Shown here: positions 8,269-16,875 of the stretch, piece after piece
How positions within the stretch are numbered: position 1 is the first letter of the stretch
How the letters are laid out: each line of letters starts with the position of its first letter
Assembly (NCBI GenBank): GCA_045110675.1
Contig: JBGCGJ010000017.1
Location: 62,001 to 126,000, forward strand
Length of the DNA: 64,000 nt
Direction of reading: 5' to 3'
Source of the DNA: JBALVT01 sp045110675
Lineage (GTDB): Bacteria; Pseudomonadota; Gammaproteobacteria; Pseudomonadales; Halieaceae
The notes under the pieces: model-generated
What the model was told of the DNA's origin: nothing
Database searches by the model: none
The model's input: only the letters and a program-made list of their open reading frames with translations
Translations under genes and position numbers: made by a program

Positions 8269-9312
8269 TCATTCATCTACTGGGTAGGGTCCATCGCTAA
8301 ACAGCCGATCGTGATACCCCTTGATCCCCACGGCTGTTGCAATTTCACTCAGCGAGCTTTGTCCATTTTGATGTCGTTCGAGCACATGGTTGAAATCGTA
8401 CTTGGGAGTCCAGCCCAGGTCTAAACGCGCAGCTTCATTCACATAGACGCGATCGATCCGGTCAAACATCTTCCACCCAAGCGACTCGAGTATATCGAAG
8501 GCTTTAGGCAAGCGCCGACGCACGACCTCAATCGCATCGGTGTTTAGTAACACGATGTCGTCAGGGACAAAGGGGGTAGTCGCACTCACAATGTAACGGC
8601 CAAAACCTATATCGATGGCTCTTTCGGCCGCCCTGATATGCGCGTTTACCACATCCTCGAGTTCAATCCTTCTGTACAGATATTCATTCGCCTTGATATT
8701 GGCATCTGTATAGCTTTGTCGTTTGCTTGGGTTATCGTCTTCCTCCGCGAAGAAACGGGACGCTCTTAAGATAATACAATTTAGGCCATACATTCGATGA
8801 AAAAGACGGCAAAGCTCTTCCGCAGCTGTCTTTGTTACCCCATAAATATTTTTGGGAACTGATTGGGTATCCTCGGTGACCCAAGCAGCTGGCTTGCCGG
8901 CGGCCGGACGCAGTGCATCACCGAATACACTGGTTGTGCTGGTGAAGACGAAGTCTGGGACTCCATTTTCGACGGCTGCTTCGAGTAGCGTTAGTGTCCC
9001 AGAAACGTTTGTACAAACGAAGTCTTGCTTCGAATGGGTGGCTACATGCGGCTTGTGCAGAGTAGCCGTGTGATAGACAAGATTCACACCTTTCATGCAC
9101 TCCGCCACGAGGCGCTCTTCAGACACCGAACCCACGACTGTCGTATATGGCGAGGCTTTGATGTCCAGACCGATGATTTCTAACTCAGGGTCCAGGCTGA
9201 GGGTTCGAACGAGAGCTTCCCCCAAGTGTCCGGAGCTACCCGTTACTAGTATTTTCACCAGACCAATCCAAGATAGAGCAAAATGGTCATTCAGCCTTAG
9301 GGTGTCTAACAT
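8269..9312 (-). CDS. NAD-dependent epimerase/dehydratase (extended SDR)
   Basis: This is an extended short-chain dehydrogenase. The NAD-binding loop TGSSGHLG appears shortly after the start, an acidic residue follows beta-2 (GLDI), TSTTSVFGD carries the catalytic Ser/Thr, and YGVTK supplies the catalytic Tyr and Lys. The C-terminal half is the substrate domain, and sequence alone does not tell a nucleotide sugar from another substrate. The frame opens at 9312, overlapping the previous gene by 26 bases; a GTG at 9258 (giving MKILVTGSSG) matches the usual family start better, so the true start is uncertain. It forms a probable pair with the membrane protein upstream. Confidence 0.75.
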   Translation of the reverse strand: MLDTLRLNDHFALSWIGLVKILVTGSSGHLGEALVRTLSLDPELEIIGLDIKASPYTTVVGSVSEERLVAECMKGVNLVYHTATLHKPHVATHSKQDFVCTNVSGTLTLLEAAVENGVPDFVFTSTTSVFGDALRPAAGKPAAWVTEDTQSVPKNIYGVTKTAAEELCRLFHRMYGLNCIILRASRFFAEEDDNPSKRQSYTDANIKANEYLYRRIELEDVVNAHIRAAERAIDIGFGRYIVSATTPFVPDDIVLLNTDAIEVVRRRLPKAFDILESLGWKMFDRIDRVYVNEAARLDLGWTPKYDFNHVLERHQNGQSSLSEIATAVGIKGYHDRLFSDGPYPVDE

Positions 9313-9661
9313 CCCACATGAATTTGTAACTGCCAGCTACGGCCAAACAAAAAGATAAGACAAGTAGCAGGGCAATATCACCCCTGGCGGTAAGTTTGGC
9401 AACTTCACCCGAAGCTAACTCATAGCCAGCAGTTTCTAGTATCGCGGCCCTATAGGCCATCTCGCTCGTTGCCCAAATCAGGACCACAGCTATGAAGCCG
9501 TAGAAAATATTAATCAGAATGATCTGTGATCTATTCATCCGCTCTCCAGCGATAAAGGCCACAACCAAATAACCGCTCACCACAGTAATCAAGAGCCCCA
9601 ACATCGTTGCAACGTTTCCCCATGTAACGAAAGCCACTTCCAAAAGCCCTTCTGCCGTCAT
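9287..9661 (-). CDS. Small membrane protein, unknown function
   Basis: This 124-residue protein has three or four hydrophobic segments (about residues 18-38, 46-66 and 93-113) and a short basic tail. I took the ATG at 9661 because AAGGA lies about nine bases upstream; the frame is open to 9769 but the extra 36 residues look non-coding. I do not recognise a family. Its end overlaps the start region of the epimerase gene, which suggests translational coupling. Confidence 0.55.
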   Translation of the reverse strand: MTAEGLLEVAFVTWGNVATMLGLLITVVSGYLVVAFIAGERMNRSQIILINIFYGFIAVVLIWATSEMAYRAAILETAGYELASGEVAKLTARGDIALLLVLSFCLAVAGSYKFMWDVRHPKAE

Positions 9662-9844
9662 ATTCTTATCCTTGTTATTCGACTTTAAACAAGGATACCC
9701 CGAAGTCCTCTCCAAGGACAAAGGAGACATCCGCATGGCGTCTCCTGTCACTACCTCCGTGACAGTCAAACCGCAGAATAAGAGTGGGAAGACTTCAAGC
9801 TTTTGACTTGACCCCAGTGCTCAACACCGTGGCTTGTACCCGGA

Positions 9845-10279
9845 CTAAGGCAATGGCGAAAGAGTATGAATACCGTGGATGCTACCATCCGAGTTAACAG
9901 ATAAATACTTACTACCCCTACGATACACCGGTCCGCAACTCTCCTGGCCATGCCTCTGCGGAAGCCCACTGGATATCGTAACGCAACGCAGATCGTTCTC
10001 CACTCGCCATGTGCCGGTAACCTCCCCGGAATCCACACCATTGTTCCAGCGACTGATAAATCGTCCGTCGGCATACCAGGAATTGACTGCGCGGGTTTTT
10101 GCTACATCCTGAACTTCCGCGTTATCTCGCACATCTGAGAAGGCTCGTATAATTTCTTCATCGGTAAGCTGTATGGCTGTCTCATCTGGCGCACTTAGTG
10201 TTTTTGGAAGGTTGGTCTGTGCCAGTGCCGATGAAAAACTCGATATAGCAGCTACGCAAAAAAAGGCGCCATATGGCAC
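9845..10279 (-). CDS. Putative secreted protein, unknown function
   Basis: The mature part contains LTDEEIIRAFSDVRDNAEVQD, a region typical of small periplasmic proteins with a GTWRVEND-LRC beta motif and a CGPVYRR segment. A hydrophobic signal-peptide-like stretch ending SSALA-Q precedes it. No ATG start exists; I propose the GTG at 10279, which puts the hydrophobic stretch at the N-terminus, but its ribosome binding site is poor and the n-region lacks a positive charge. A longer TTG-initiated frame to 10372 would overlap the lipoprotein gene by 65 bases. Confidence 0.5.
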   Translation of the reverse strand: MPYGAFFCVAAISSFSSALAQTNLPKTLSAPDETAIQLTDEEIIRAFSDVRDNAEVQDVAKTRAVNSWYADGRFISRWNNGVDSGEVTGTWRVENDLRCVTISSGLPQRHGQESCGPVYRRGSKYLSVNSDGSIHGIHTLSPLP

Positions 10280-10307
10280 CTTTCTAAAATTGCTATGGTA
10301 CAGCCCA

Positions 10308-10733
10308 CTAAAAAGTGATCGCCACTTTTTGGTCTGTTGATGTTTTACAATTGCCAATACCACCGCCGTCAATACCAGAATCAGGGTTCGAGAGTTGGAA
10401 TCTACAATCCATTGTACTTCCTCTATTGCCGATTAACAGTGCTTCTGTACGGGATGAGACAGTTGTTGAATCTTTTAGTAGCCATGAATCATCATTTGAA
10501 GATTCACCAATTTCCCAGTCATTTCCAGAGGTTGAAGAAGACCTTTGTACGAATTTGCCGGAATATCGCTCTCCATCTGGCATGGTGATATTCAGTTGAC
10601 CATCGTTTTCAAAGAGGCCTTGTTCGTAATCAAATTGCACGGTCTTGCCTTCACTAACCCCCTCTATGACTCCGGTACTAACACAAGCACTGATCATGCT
10701 AAAGATAGTCATCATAAACACTAATTTTTTCAC
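10308..10733 (-). CDS. Putative lipoprotein
   Basis: This 141-residue protein starts at a GTG (10733) with GAGG about nine bases upstream; the open frame goes back to a TTG at 10748. The N-terminus is a classic lipoprotein signal with two lysines, a hydrophobic core and a lipobox ending I-S-A-C17. The mature domain is beta-rich (about residues 30-141), with an MPDGERYSGKF motif and a C-terminal cysteine pair (MDC and GNC). I do not recognise a named family. It would be acylated at the cysteine and carried to the outer or inner membrane. It lies just upstream of another small secreted protein gene. Confidence 0.6.
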   Translation of the reverse strand: MKKLVFMMTIFSMISACVSTGVIEGVSEGKTVQFDYEQGLFENDGQLNITMPDGERYSGKFVQRSSSTSGNDWEIGESSNDDSWLLKDSTTVSSRTEALLIGNRGSTMDCRFQLSNPDSGIDGGGIGNCKTSTDQKVAITF

Positions 10734-10895
10734 TATATTGTTCCTCAACCAATAGAATATCTAGCGAACAATAAGCCTTGACCATTAACCGAAGCTGAAC
10801 ATGAAGAGTAACAAGCACGTATGTCTGTCGGAGCAAGTTCAAGTCCCACACAACCCATGCTATGCTCAGCGAATCAACAATAAAGGATAATCACC

Positions 10896-11342
10896 ATGAG
10901 AATAAGCTCTTTAACGACTTTGATAATTGGCCTGCTGGCAGCATCGCTTAGCTACGCAGAAAAACCTGAAGCCTTTAGCATGGGCAACGGCGAAAACAAT
11001 TGGATTCAAACAGCTGGCGCAACGAGAGACGGCAAGGTGATCACTTATCCTGAAGTGCACATCGACGGCAATGGCTGGCTGGTTATGCACCCCTTTGAAA
11101 ACGGCGCGCCTAACGGCGACAAATACGTCGCTTACACATTCGTTGAATCAGGCACGAGCAAAGACGTCGAGATTGAAGTGCTCAAAGGTGTCGAAACCGG
11201 TGAAATGTTTATTGTCATGTTGCACAGGGATCTGAACGAAAACGGGGTTCTGGACTTCATCTTTATAGACGATACCAACGTGCAGGACCGCGCTGTATTC
11301 GAGGGCCCAAGAATGATCGGTCACGCAGTGCCTGCGCCCTGA
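10896..11342 (+). CDS. Secreted DUF7282-like protein
   Basis: This 148-residue protein has a signal peptide (MRISSLTTLIIGLLAASLSYA, cleavage near residue 21). The mature part contains a VHIDGNGWLVMHPFENG block and an LHRDLNENGVLDFIF block, similar to DUF7282-type domains of extracytoplasmic proteins. The N-D/N-x-x-G pattern could bind calcium, but that is inference. AAGGAT precedes the ATG at good distance. The gene stands alone between two minus-strand genes. Confidence 0.6.
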   Translation: MRISSLTTLIIGLLAASLSYAEKPEAFSMGNGENNWIQTAGATRDGKVITYPEVHIDGNGWLVMHPFENGAPNGDKYVAYTFVESGTSKDVEIEVLKGVETGEMFIVMLHRDLNENGVLDFIFIDDTNVQDRAVFEGPRMIGHAVPAP

Positions 11343-11361
11343 TGCCCTTTAGCCTTGGCGG

Positions 11362-11757
11362 CTACCTTCCGTAGCCCAGCGTCTTAAATGACTCCACCAC
11401 ACCATCGACAATAATTACCTCGCGCATGAATTGTCTGGGGCCGAAGTTGTAAGTCCAGATCTCTACCGGGACTTCAACCACTGAGCGCTGATGGGTGAGT
11501 AATTCTCTTCTGGTGAGAGTGGAATAATTGCCAATTCGGCTATCAAAGTAACGAACTCGCCCGCGTGGTATACCTGAACGGTAGATTGTCCTATAGGAGG
11601 TCAGGATAGGCTTCCCGCAGGAAACCAGCAGTTCGCCTAGATGATCACCCGCCGTGACAAGGTCTCTCCCACAGCGCATGGACGCTGCCTGGGACGCGGA
11701 ACAAAACAATAGCAAGGGCAAAATTGGCAATAGTCGTTGGAACATTTTGTTTTTCAT
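11362..11757 (-). CDS. DUF2845-family periplasmic protein
   Basis: This 131-residue protein has a signal peptide (cleavage around residues 23-25) and the DUF2845 features: MRCGRDLVTAGDHLGELLVSCGKP at the mature N-terminus with two cysteines that can form a disulfide, then a basic middle and a WTYNFGPRQFMREVIIVDG stretch. Many gammaproteobacteria encode such proteins; their function is not known. The start ATG has GGAGGT seven bases upstream. Confidence 0.8.
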   Translation of the reverse strand: MKNKMFQRLLPILPLLLFCSASQAASMRCGRDLVTAGDHLGELLVSCGKPILTSYRTIYRSGIPRGRVRYFDSRIGNYSTLTRRELLTHQRSVVEVPVEIWTYNFGPRQFMREVIIVDGVVESFKTLGYGR

Positions 11758-11952
11758 GGCGATACCTCCGAATTGGATGTTAGACCATGAAAGATGAACC
11801 TTAGCTGAATGCCCAGAGGGTACGGACCAAAAAATTTACTATCGGCATTTTACCTTGCTGCTTAATCGAAAATTACAACGCATCAGCTCGATCAGTCGCC
11901 GGATTATCTGCACCGACTGATTTATATTTCTACTTCTCTAACCCTGTGGCCA

Positions 11953-14900
11953 TCAGTGCGTGCTTTCCCCTCGAAAGAACAACTGATAAGCGGCGGGAAC
12001 AAAGACCAGAGTTAACAGGGACGCCACCGCAAGCCCCGACATCATGACTATGGCCAGAGGAGTCCACAGCGACCCGCCAAATAAATACAGGGGAACGAGC
12101 CCTATGACGGTAGTGGCCGATGTCAATAATATCGGACGAAAGCGAAGTGCCGAGGCGCGAATGATCGCCTGTTGCAGCGGCGCACTGGCTCTCTCTATGT
12201 CAATTTGGTCGATCAATACGATGGCGTTATTGATAATGATGCCTGCCAAACTGATGATGCCGAGGGTGCCGAAGAATGACATTGGTTGTCCAAAAAGCAT
12301 CAGGCCAAAGGGCACGCCGATAATCACGAGAGGTATCGACATGAATATAATGAGCGTTCGTCTGAATGAGTTGAACTGGTAAACAATGACCACCAACATG
12401 AGTAAGAAGGCGTAGGGTAAACCATTCGCGAGTTTTTCATTGGTCTCTGAGCTATCGGCGATCTCCCCTCCCAGCGTGAGCTCATATCCCGCGGGTAAAT
12501 CTAACTGATCCAGATGCGGCTGAACAAAGCCGAGTAATTCCCCCGCAGTCAGTACATCACTTCTTGCAGTAACTGTTATCGTACGCAGTTGGTCCAACCT
12601 GCGAATCTGTGAGTATTCCAATTGCGGCTCCAATACCGCGATTTGCTCAAGCGAAATGGCCTCATTACCTGAGCCCACCACAATATTGAGCAAGTCGTCC
12701 GCACTGTCTCTATTTTGCTCGCTTGCGCGCATGACAATGGGCACCGACTGCTTATCTTCTCGATAGCTCGAAATCTCGTAGCCATCAAAGTAGGCAGAGA
12801 GTAATTGTGAGATAGATTCTGAAGTAACGCCGGTGCGCCTGGCCTTATCCTGATCAATGCGTATCAAAACCTTGAGCGTTTTTTCACCCCAGTCATTCTC
12901 GTTCACACTTATGCCGGGTGCCGCTGTGAAAGCGGTCTCTATCGAATTCGCCGCGTCCATCAGCGTAGTCAAATTGGTTCCAGACACCTTAATTTTTATA
13001 CTGCCGGATTCTCCCGCACCCATCGACAGACGCTTCACTTTGAAACGCGCCTCTGGGTGACGCTCGATGAGATAACGTTTGGCTTTAGCGGTAAAATCGA
13101 CGGCACTGGTCTGGTCGGTAAAATTCACCAGGGTAAAAGCCGATTCAGGGGCTGAATCCGCGGGATCAAGAGATAGATAAAAACGCGGGCCGCCCGATCC
13201 AATATAGCTGATATGATTTGTCACCTCGGGGTTTTCGTCCTTGTCCATCAACCACGAGGAAACTTCTGCGGCGGTTTTCTCGGAGTCGCCAATATCGGTG
13301 CCTTTGGGCATATCCTGATACAGCAACACCTGGTTTCTGTCGCTCAAAGGAAACATTTCCTGGGGCACTGAGCCGAACATGAAACCGCTCAATAACACCA
13401 GACCATAGCAAAAAAACAGAACCCCGGGCGCTAGCGGTAGAACTTTGGTCAGCAGTTTTCGATAGGAATCTGTGAGAAAGCGAATGGACGTATTGAGGCG
13501 GTTGTCGGTCTGCTTTAAATTCGGCTTACGCAAAAAATGTTTGCAAATAAAAGGCAGGAAGTAGATGGAGGAAATCCAGGACCCGATCAAGGTAAGTGTT
13601 ACTACTGCACCCAGAGAGAACGCGTATTCGCCTTCGCTACCCTCCATAAGAAAAAACGGCATAAACGCAAAAATGGTGGTCAGCGAAGACACCAGCAACG
13701 GCACAGCAAATTGTCGACCTGCCTGCAATGCCGCATTATGAGGTGTTTCGTTATCGCTCACCTTGCTTAGAATATCCTCAACCGTGACAACACCATTATC
13801 GACCAGCAAGCCCAGGGAAATAATAATGGCCGCGATTGAAACCTGTTCCAGACTAATGCCCAGAACACTCATACCGATCAAGGAAAACATCACCGCTAGA
13901 GGCACAATGGAGGCGATGATCAGGCCAGAGCGTATGCCGAGAAAAACCATAATCACCAGAAGCACCACTGCAAAGGTCTGTAAGACGTTGCTGACTGCGG
14001 CATTCACGGCTTCAGTCACTTTGGTGGGCTGGAAAGTCGCAAAGTGCAACGCGTAACCGATGGGCAATGAATTCTCGAATTGGGTTGTGATGGCTCGAAT
14101 AGATTTACCCACCGCTTCAATATCGTAACCAGATTGCATCTGAACCGACACCACTACGGAAGGTCTGCCCTGGTAAAAAACCGGCTGTTCTTTTGGGGAG
14201 ACCGATCCGCGTCTCACGTTCACCAAATCACCCAGGCGAATAAAATCTTCTAAACCCTCCACCCTTGTAATCATTCTCTCTATTTCCGCCACTGTCTCAA
14301 AATCACCACTGGTTTCGAGCAGCAGCCTGTTGCCTCCCGCATTGAGCGACCCAGAGGGAAGAATAACGTTTTGGTTTTGTAAATCTGATATTAAGGTTTC
14401 GAGTTGCAGGCCAACGCTTGCGAGACGCTCAGCATCTATTTCCAGCCAGACTCTTTCGTCCTGTACGCCAAACAAATCTACCTTGGCGATACCATCGGCA
14501 AGATACAACTTCCTCTGAAGTTCCTCGGCCTGCAGTTCGATTTCCCGCATCGAGAAGCCTTCCCCGGTCATCGCGATACTGGCAATAGAGACGTCGCCAA
14601 AATTGGTATTCACAAATGGACCCAGGGAGCCCTCTGGAAGTTCGCGCGCCACCTCTTCCATTTTATCGCGAAGCTCCTGCCACACCTGATCCAAGTCTGA
14701 AATCGAATCCTTTGCCGAGACTTCAATTGAAATTTCACCCGTGGTCACTCGAGTTTCAATTTCATCAACTTCGGGAATTTCTCGAATTTTTCGCTCAGCG
14801 GGATCCGCTATCAAATTTTCCATACGTTGTGGCGACATTCCCGGAAACTGAATCGTAACCACAGATTGGCGTATGGAAATTTCCGGATCTTCTCTTTTCG

Positions 14901-15000
14901 GGAAGCTGTTGTAAAGTGTCGCGCCCAACAGCAGCAATCCGATCATCAGCAAAACAGTAAGCCTGGATCGCTCCAGGCCGGCGGCGGTGATCCAGTCCAT
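11953..15000 (-). CDS. RND-family efflux transporter, inner-membrane pump
   Basis: This 1015-residue protein is a resistance-nodulation-division pump of the AcrB/HAE-1-like type: an N-terminal helix, a large periplasmic domain, a membrane bundle, then the duplicated second half. The proton-relay helix TM4 reads SLGLLVDNGVVTVED, so the first aspartate of the AcrB Asp-Asp pair is kept and the second is asparagine, a variant seen in other RND pumps. The gene starts four bases after the stop of the adaptor gene, so the two form an operon. No outer-membrane channel gene is present nearby. The substrate is unknown. Confidence 0.9.
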   Translation of the reverse strand: MDWITAAGLERSRLTVLLMIGLLLLGATLYNSFPKREDPEISIRQSVVTIQFPGMSPQRMENLIADPAERKIREIPEVDEIETRVTTGEISIEVSAKDSISDLDQVWQELRDKMEEVARELPEGSLGPFVNTNFGDVSIASIAMTGEGFSMREIELQAEELQRKLYLADGIAKVDLFGVQDERVWLEIDAERLASVGLQLETLISDLQNQNVILPSGSLNAGGNRLLLETSGDFETVAEIERMITRVEGLEDFIRLGDLVNVRRGSVSPKEQPVFYQGRPSVVVSVQMQSGYDIEAVGKSIRAITTQFENSLPIGYALHFATFQPTKVTEAVNAAVSNVLQTFAVVLLVIMVFLGIRSGLIIASIVPLAVMFSLIGMSVLGISLEQVSIAAIIISLGLLVDNGVVTVEDILSKVSDNETPHNAALQAGRQFAVPLLVSSLTTIFAFMPFFLMEGSEGEYAFSLGAVVTLTLIGSWISSIYFLPFICKHFLRKPNLKQTDNRLNTSIRFLTDSYRKLLTKVLPLAPGVLFFCYGLVLLSGFMFGSVPQEMFPLSDRNQVLLYQDMPKGTDIGDSEKTAAEVSSWLMDKDENPEVTNHISYIGSGGPRFYLSLDPADSAPESAFTLVNFTDQTSAVDFTAKAKRYLIERHPEARFKVKRLSMGAGESGSIKIKVSGTNLTTLMDAANSIETAFTAAPGISVNENDWGEKTLKVLIRIDQDKARRTGVTSESISQLLSAYFDGYEISSYREDKQSVPIVMRASEQNRDSADDLLNIVVGSGNEAISLEQIAVLEPQLEYSQIRRLDQLRTITVTARSDVLTAGELLGFVQPHLDQLDLPAGYELTLGGEIADSSETNEKLANGLPYAFLLMLVVIVYQFNSFRRTLIIFMSIPLVIIGVPFGLMLFGQPMSFFGTLGIISLAGIIINNAIVLIDQIDIERASAPLQQAIIRASALRFRPILLTSATTVIGLVPLYLFGGSLWTPLAIVMMSGLAVASLLTLVFVPAAYQLFFRGESTH

Positions 15001-15004
15001 CGCC

Positions 15005-16168
15005 CTAGCCCTCCGTTGTCAGCAAGGAAGTATCCAAGAGCTTCACTTGCTGGCCGTCGGTTAAGTAACTTATGCCGGCCGCCGCGACAATATCACCTTC
15101 ATTTACACCCGCTGCAACGATGGCCATATTGCCTCGAATACCTAAAAATTCGACTGTTCGCTTATTAACTGTCAATGTTTGAGGGTCGTACACGTAAACA
15201 TGAGCGGTGCCTATGTCTCTATGATTGCGGCGAAGTTGGGTGTCCTCGTCAGCAAAAATGAAGCAACTCAGAGGTATCAAAAAACCCTCGCCTTTATCGA
15301 CCAGGGCTATGCTGAGTTCTACTTCTGAGGCAATGCCTGCTCGCAAACCCTCGGGGGTTTCATCCAAGGCTACGACAACAGGGAAAGCAGACACCTTGGT
15401 CGCTCTGGTACCCAGCTCCTTCACCTTTCCGCTCTGAACTTTTCCGGGTAAGTCGGAAAAGGTAATTTTTGCCGAGTCGCCAACACTGATGCTGTTGATG
15501 ATGACACCCGGCACACTGAACGAAACTTCGTATGCTCCTTCACTGTAGAGGCCAATCACCGGACTGCCAGGCGATATCTGCGCGAAATCTTCTGCTTCAA
15601 TACTGGAGACCACTCCGGTAAAGGGTGCGAGCAATTGGGTTTTACTCGAGTCTTGCCGGGCCAGGCTGAGTTCTTTTTGCGCTTTGCTAAGGCGAGCTTC
15701 ACTGGAATTTAAGACATTCTTCGCATCATCAAACTGAGACTGGGTAACATATTGCTTTTCCAGCAGCTGACTCTTGCGGTCGAAATCTGATCTGGCGTTT
15801 TCAAAGGCGGCCGTGGCTTCATCGAGGGAGGCTTTCGCGCTTTGCGTCTTGAGCTCCAAAGAAACGGGATCAAGCTCAGCGAGCACTTGCCCCTCGGCCA
15901 CTCTCTGACCCACTTCCAGAGTAATGTCTTTGAGCTTGCCCGCTATTTCAAAAGCCAGTTTGGTCTCCTGTGCAGGTTGAACCACACTGGGATAACGCCG
16001 AGCCTCCGCGCTTGAAGATTCGCTCACCTTGAATGCTTTGAGCCCTCGAATAGTAGGCTCTGTATCGACAGATTGCTCTTCACAGCCACCCAGCAAAACT
16101 GTGGATATTAGGAGAAAGCCTACCGCCTTTCGAACAGAACGTATTTTTGGAGAAACCAGATTGATCAT
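15005..16168 (-). CDS. RND efflux periplasmic adaptor lipoprotein
   Basis: This 387-residue membrane-fusion protein is the HlyD/AcrA-type partner of the pump downstream. It has a lipoprotein signal with lipobox L-L-G-G-C (about residue 29), a lipoyl-like domain with LKDITLEVGQRVAEGQVLAELD, a coiled-coil hairpin (about residues 105-165), and the beta-barrel and membrane-proximal domains. Translation of the pump gene begins four bases after its stop. It would link the pump to an outer-membrane channel encoded elsewhere. Confidence 0.9.
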   Translation of the reverse strand: MINLVSPKIRSVRKAVGFLLISTVLLGGCEEQSVDTEPTIRGLKAFKVSESSSAEARRYPSVVQPAQETKLAFEIAGKLKDITLEVGQRVAEGQVLAELDPVSLELKTQSAKASLDEATAAFENARSDFDRKSQLLEKQYVTQSQFDDAKNVLNSSEARLSKAQKELSLARQDSSKTQLLAPFTGVVSSIEAEDFAQISPGSPVIGLYSEGAYEVSFSVPGVIINSISVGDSAKITFSDLPGKVQSGKVKELGTRATKVSAFPVVVALDETPEGLRAGIASEVELSIALVDKGEGFLIPLSCFIFADEDTQLRRNHRDIGTAHVYVYDPQTLTVNKRTVEFLGIRGNMAIVAAGVNEGDIVAAAGISYLTDGQQVKLLDTSLLTTEG

Positions 16169-16274
16169 TGAAAAAACCCAGAATAATTGAAATCAATATT
16201 GTTAGCCGAAACTATCACAAAGCCTTTACAACCGAAATGTGAGAATCTAGTAAAGTACCGAGGGGGTTGCTTGG

Positions 16275-16285
16275 TGGTCTGACCA
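16275..16285. promoter_or_regulatory. FadR-like dyad TGGTCTGACCA
   Basis: TGGTC-T-GACCA is a perfect 11-base palindrome in the 233-base divergent region between the adaptor gene and the SRPBCC gene. It resembles FadR-subfamily GntR sites (TGGTN-x-NACCA). No FadR-type gene is in the window, so the regulator is unknown. Confidence 0.3.
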
Positions 16286-16401
16286 ACCCGGTGGTAGCAA
16301 GACGACCCAGACTGAGGGTAAAGGCGAGTGGTAATTGACCTCATCGGACCAATAATTGACTATTTCGACCATCGACCCAAAAGAACCTTCAAGGACACCC
16401 A

Positions 16402-16875
16402 ATGATTACCGAAAACGCTGTTTATTCTGACGAAGTAACAATCCATGCCCCAGTGGAATTGGTGTGGGAAATTTTGCTCGATTTCGAAAGTTACAGCGAA
16501 TGGAACACTTTTTGCCCTCAGGCGGCCAATGATTCCCTCGAGCTGGGCACTCCAATCGAGATGATGGTGAACCTCGGACAAGGTCTGGCACGCCAGGTGG
16601 AATATATTTCCTGCGTAAAACCACTGGAATGTATCGCCTGGGCAATGGAAAACAAGCCGGGAGATCCCGTGCACGCGGAGCGCAGCCAGCGGCTGAAACG
16701 AATAGACGATGAAAGCTGCAGCTATATCAGCCTCGATGAGTTTTCCGGTCCAGAGGCGCCAGCCATGATGGAACACTTTGCAGGTATCGTAGAAGACGGA
16801 TTTAACCGCTGCGCACAAGACCTGAAGAAGTATGCGGAAGAGCGCTGTAGAAAACGAAGCGCGGGCACTTCATAA
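16402..16875 (+). CDS. SRPBCC-family (START-like/polyketide cyclase-like) protein
   Basis: This 157-residue protein has the SRPBCC pattern: a first strand with VTIHAPVELVWEILLDFESYSEWNTFCP (about residues 10-37), a middle strand with IEMMVNLG, and a long C-terminal helix (about 115-150). Such folds bind hydrophobic ligands and some catalyse cyclisation or dehydration. AAGGA precedes the ATG. Its stop lies against the end of the convergent DUF1214-like gene, with no spacer. Given the catabolic genes around it, ligand binding in lipid or terpenoid metabolism is a reasonable guess. Confidence 0.8.
   Translation: MITENAVYSDEVTIHAPVELVWEILLDFESYSEWNTFCPQAANDSLELGTPIEMMVNLGQGLARQVEYISCVKPLECIAWAMENKPGDPVHAERSQRLKRIDDESCSYISLDEFSGPEAPAMMEHFAGIVEDGFNRCAQDLKKYAEERCRKRSAGTS

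Noticed and set aside
9766..10074. 102-codon minus-strand ORF
   Set aside because: It is out of frame with, and mostly inside, the better supported secreted-protein gene.
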